A stretch of 52,118 nt of DNA from an uncultured Clostridia bacterium (GTDB taxonomy: Bacteria > Bacillota > Clostridia > Christensenellales > Aristaeellaceae), in contig CALCUD010000139.1 in assembly GCA_937906775.1 (NCBI GenBank), forward strand, positions 1 through 52,118, given 5' to 3'. Shown one piece after another: positions 49,123 to 52,118 of this stretch (position 1 is its first letter; every line of letters starts with the position of its first letter). The notes under the pieces were generated by a model. The model saw only the letters and a list, made by a program, of their open reading frames with translations. It did not search any database and was not told the DNA's origin. The translations under genes were made by a program, and so were the position numbers.

Positions 49123-51180
49123 TTATTCCTCTTCTTCCGTTTCTTCGATCTCTGCCATTGGATCGCTCATGTACGCCGGTACGATGGCTTCCGTCCAGGT
49201 CACATCATCGGAGATGGTGTAATTCTGCAGACAGCGGGTATAGAAATCAAAGTACGCGTTTCCGTAAATCGGAATGGCCGGCATGACTTCTTCATACCGT
49301 TTCTGGAAAGCAAGCCACTTTTCCTCGTAGGTGTAATTGTCGCCGGGTTCCGTCTGTGACATATCCCGCGCTTTTTCATACAATTCAACGTCTTTGATCC
49401 CGGTATAGTTCGTCAGACCGATATCGGCGTCTGCGGGATCAAAAGTAGGCCACGGATCGAATACTTCATTGAAATTGGATGCCAAATACATCATTTCGCA
49501 GGTGCGTTCTTCTTCGCGATAATATTGCCGGAGCAATTTCTGCCATTCCATGGGTTCCGCGGTGACCTTGATCCCGACGGTCGCGAGATTGCTGATGAAC
49601 GTATCCTGCAGAATCTCGCCCATTTCATTCCCCTCGGGATAAACCATGGTGAGGTCCAGCGCGATCAGTTCTCCGTCGATCTCCTTGCAACGGACATCAT
49701 CCGTGCCGGGAACAAATTTCTCCCCGTTCCGGTTCAGGGTCCATCCGTCCTTTTCCAGGAGTTGTACAGCCTTATCCGTATCCAGATTATAAACCTGGAT
49801 CTCATCCATATTCAGCTCTTCCCACTTTTCCAGCTCTTCCTCATAAGCTTTGAGGTCAGCCGCGGAAGCGTTCTCTTCAGGAACAGCGGTCGGAGGTTCG
49901 ATCGCGCCTGTCATGACCTGATACATCCATTGTCCGATGCCGTAATATCCGTCTACCCGGACGCCATAGTTTCCGGAATATCTGGATACGGTTTCGTCTT
50001 TGTCCAGGCACCATGCAATGGCCTGCCGCAGCGCCATGCTGTCCATCGGCGGCTTTTCACAGTTGAACGCGATGTAGCTCTGTCCGATTCTCGCATAGGT
50101 ACCCATGGCATAATTGCCGCTTCCGACCATACCGATACCGTCCTGAATGGAATCCGCTTTCAGGACCTTGTTCAGCAGTCCGAACTCTCCGTTTTCCAGC
50201 TGCTCCATCATGGTATTGTTATCCGCGGGTTTCAGGGTCATAGTCGGAATCGTCGGAAGAATACCGTCATCCCGGCCATTCCAGTTTGGATTGATCTCAA
50301 AATCCACGGTTGCTGCTTCCGGATCATATGCCGTAAGCTTATAAGGTCCGCTGACAATCGCAGGATGACTTACATAGCCCGTCTCCGGATCCAGAAGTGT
50401 CTTCTTCAGGATCTCCTCGGTGAATTCGCCTTCGATCCTGATACCGTTCTTCTGGCCGGCATCGTTCTCTCCTTCAACGATACTGCAGCCGGGAGCGATC
50501 ACGTCGATAGGCATAGGATAGCACCACAGGAGACCCAGTTCGTAGAAGAACGGACGGTATTCCTTGCTGACCGTCAAGCTCAGCATGGTATCGCTGATCA
50601 GGTTCACGCCCTGAATCGTATCCGTTTCCCCGTTCTTGTATTCATTGATTCCCAGAATGCAGGAATAGTTGTCGGTGTCTCCGCCGAGAGCCCGGACTTC
50701 AGGCGCGGTGCTCAGCAGAATGTTAAACGCGTAGTCTTTCGCCGTGATCGGACTGCCGTCGGAATATTTCAATCCCTCTTTCAGCACCAGCACATAAATA
50801 CGGTTCCCTTCCGCGTCATCCAGCACGGTCAGACCGGTGACAACATTGGGATCTGTTTCGAAATTGCCCATTTCATACTGCCAGCGGACAAGATTATAAC
50901 CGTTGATCAGCTGTGTCACATCAACGTCACTGGTATTGTAACCCCAAAGCTGAGTAGTGAAGTTACCGCTGACAGCTGTCGTGTTTCCGATCACCAGATG
51001 ATCGTAATCATACTCCGGGCCTGTATACACGTAGCTGGCGTCGATGAATTCCTCATCTGTAAACTCGTCATCAAATTCCAGAAATTCTTCGTCATCTTCC
51101 GCCAGCGCCGTGATGACCGTAAAGGCCATCACGAGCGCAAGCAGAAAAGAAATGGATCTTTTGGTCATCGTTCTGATCAT
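49123..51180 (-). CDS. Family 5 extracellular solute-binding protein
   Basis: 685 aa, oligopeptide/nickel-type binding protein (SBP_bac_5). After a signal peptide (ISFLLALVMAFTVITALAED, AxA-type site, no lipobox cysteine) comes an acidic stretch (DDEEFLEFDDEFTDEEF). Family blocks include LKEGLKYSDGSPITAKDYAFNI, VSGPYKLTAYDPEAATVDFEINPNWNG and LRQAIAWCLDKDE. The C-terminus is acidic (IEETEEEE). No permease or ATPase genes are visible. The first ATG is very close to AAAGGAA, so the ATG at 51168 is an alternative. It directly follows the surface-protein gene by nine bases. Confidence 0.9.
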   Translation of the reverse strand: MIRTMTKRSISFLLALVMAFTVITALAEDDEEFLEFDDEFTDEEFIDASYVYTGPEYDYDHLVIGNTTAVSGNFTTQLWGYNTSDVDVTQLINGYNLVRWQYEMGNFETDPNVVTGLTVLDDAEGNRIYVLVLKEGLKYSDGSPITAKDYAFNILLSTAPEVRALGGDTDNYSCILGINEYKNGETDTIQGVNLISDTMLSLTVSKEYRPFFYELGLLWCYPMPIDVIAPGCSIVEGENDAGQKNGIRIEGEFTEEILKKTLLDPETGYVSHPAIVSGPYKLTAYDPEAATVDFEINPNWNGRDDGILPTIPTMTLKPADNNTMMEQLENGEFGLLNKVLKADSIQDGIGMVGSGNYAMGTYARIGQSYIAFNCEKPPMDSMALRQAIAWCLDKDETVSRYSGNYGVRVDGYYGIGQWMYQVMTGAIEPPTAVPEENASAADLKAYEEELEKWEELNMDEIQVYNLDTDKAVQLLEKDGWTLNRNGEKFVPGTDDVRCKEIDGELIALDLTMVYPEGNEMGEILQDTFISNLATVGIKVTAEPMEWQKLLRQYYREEERTCEMMYLASNFNEVFDPWPTFDPADADIGLTNYTGIKDVELYEKARDMSQTEPGDNYTYEEKWLAFQKRYEEVMPAIPIYGNAYFDFYTRCLQNYTISDDVTWTEAIVPAYMSDPMAEIEETEEEE

Positions 51181-51189
51181 TTCCTTTCA

Positions 51190-52118
51190 TTACTCCCAGC
51201 TTTCGCCGATGTTAAGTCCGGACTGACCGCTCATAGGCACATCATAATCCGTAATAATAATATACCCGTTTCCATCCGGAATGTAAATAACCGTAATCTC
51301 AACATCGTGCGCCGGCATGGTTCCGGTGACTACCTTATCCTTGGTAGTGTACCCGGGAATGACAGGACTGGTCACATCGTAATCATCGCCGACCGTATGT
51401 ACGCTCTGATGATCGTCCGCCACCGGATTCCCGAAGATATCCACATAATGGATCGTCAGATCATAGGGAATCTTCGTGTAGACCACATCATAGACCACGT
51501 CTTCTGTACCCATGGTACCCTGAACGACCTTGATGTCGACCTTGTATCCGGGGATCGCCGGGCTCTTGATCCTGTAATCCTCGCCTTCCTCATAACTCCG
51601 CTTGAAGGTGGGCGCAGCGGTCTTTCCGTCGATCTTCTCATACCAGTAGCGTACGGTTACGGTATGGATAGGTGTCTTCGGAATAACCGTATGCGTATCC
51701 TCATCGGAAGGCTCGAAGGGATGTTCCGGATCCTTCGGGTCCGGTACAGGATCGCTCTTTGCGATGACGGTGTTGTCGATCCGGCGTGCTTCCACGTCTC
51801 CTTCTGTCACGATCCAATAGGTCGTAAGTTTTTTCGATTCGCCGACCGCAAGACTCGGGATGACTTCGTGGAGACCGGTCTTTGCGTCATCGACCTTGAC
51901 ATTCGTAAGCGTGATATTGCCGGTATTGGTTACAGTGATGATATAGGTGATCTGATCGCCCTTCTTCACCGGTACATTAACTCTATTGCTGGTTTTCTCA
52001 ACCTTCAGGCTCGGATTCGGACGTTCGGGCGTGACATCTTCGTCATCTTCATCGGTCACGTCATTGTCCTTCGGATCCTTTCCGGTTGCCGTTGCGGTGT
52101 TCGGAATGTTGCCGGCGA
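51190..52118 (-). CDS. C-terminal part of a large surface protein with DUF11-like and MucBP-like repeats (partial)
   Basis: The reading frame is open to the window end, so the start lies beyond 52118; 308 residues are visible. The end of one DUF11-type repeat (IPNTATATGKDPKDNDV) and a complete next one (VEKTSNRVNVPVKKGDQIT, YIITVTNTGNITLTNVKV) are followed by two MucBP-like units (HTVTVRYWYEKIDGK..., YDLTIHYVDIFGNPV...) each ending with a GTM block. The last residues SGQSGLNIGESWE contain no LPXTG and no hydrophobic anchor. It is probably an exported adhesin-like protein co-transcribed with the binding protein. Attachment is not evident. Confidence 0.82.
   Translation of the reverse strand, partial: AGNIPNTATATGKDPKDNDVTDEDDEDVTPERPNPSLKVEKTSNRVNVPVKKGDQITYIITVTNTGNITLTNVKVDDAKTGLHEVIPSLAVGESKKLTTYWIVTEGDVEARRIDNTVIAKSDPVPDPKDPEHPFEPSDEDTHTVIPKTPIHTVTVRYWYEKIDGKTAAPTFKRSYEEGEDYRIKSPAIPGYKVDIKVVQGTMGTEDVVYDVVYTKIPYDLTIHYVDIFGNPVADDHQSVHTVGDDYDVTSPVIPGYTTKDKVVTGTMPAHDVEITVIYIPDGNGYIIITDYDVPMSGQSGLNIGESWE

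Noticed and set aside
1..52118. tRNA, rRNA, CRISPR arrays, insertion sequences
   Set aside because: Intergenic gaps were read on both strands; no cloverleaf-like sequence, regular spacer array, transposase or long terminal repeat was seen.

Overview
The window is about 52 kb of a low-redundancy bacterial chromosome of roughly 50% GC. Most genes lie on the minus strand in tightly packed operons, and there are no insertion sequences, phage genes, tRNAs, rRNAs or CRISPR arrays. The gene set points to a Gram-positive Bacillota of the class Clostridia. Evidence is an L27 with a cleavable N-terminal extension next to its protease Prp, MraZ and DivIB-type division genes, a class B sortase, UPF0210 paired with an ACT protein, DUF6273 and a DUF11/MucBP-type surface protein. 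A gut or rumen Christensenellales-like lineage would fit, but that is inference. MurE carries the DNPR motif, so the peptidoglycan is probably of the meso-diaminopimelate type.

Layout. 1-3600: a strong promoter firing leftward out of the window, an NYN-LOTUS RNA-binding or nuclease protein with a problematic 5' end, an unknown membrane protein, and a divergent pair of family 2 glycosyltransferases. 3600-11300: rpmB on the plus strand. The minus strand reads rplU-prp-rpmA, a terminator, then tatD-topB-pepF-hypothetical-pyruvyl transferase. 11380-21170: a minus-strand run from an orphan sugar-type binding protein through galK, a RibU-like ECF S-component, tsaE, tsaB, rimI and deoB to two secreted PIG-L proteins, one fused to a phosphodiester glycosidase domain. 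21255-30410: a stripped-down division and cell wall cluster, mraZ-ftsL-murE-mraY-murD-divIB-ftsA-ftsZ. 30540-38600: a zinc-ribbon/phosphoesterase operon and the protein quality-control cluster tig-clpP-clpX-lon-engB. 38650-39690: a class B sortase. 39695-48090: one long operon ACT-UPF0210-obg-yhbY-murC-alr-membrane protein-rsmD-coaD-coiled coil. 48110-52118: a DUF6273 secreted protein, a family 5 binding protein, and the C-terminal part of a large repeat-containing surface protein cut by the window end.

Most of these genes are housekeeping. They make and mature ribosomes (L28, L21, L27, Prp, RimI, RsmD, YhbY, Obg, EngB), modify tRNA (TsaB/TsaE), build peptidoglycan and the division ring, and control protein folding and degradation. 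Nearly every promoter I could find has a -35/-10 spacing of exactly 17 bp, which makes the transcription-unit map fairly secure.

The most interesting observations are regulatory or architectural. Two intergenic hairpins carry the -35 element of the next promoter in their loop (after ftsZ and after ftsL). A candidate operator overlaps the ftsAZ -10. Candidate MraZ boxes lie at the head of the division cluster, which itself lacks rsmH, ftsI, murF, ftsW and murG. A structured leader precedes the zinc-ribbon gene. Trigger factor carries a histone H1-like lysine/alanine tail. One of the tandem PIG-L proteins has lost its metal-binding histidines. The NYN-LOTUS gene has an out-of-frame ATG separated from the conserved core by a run of eight T residues.
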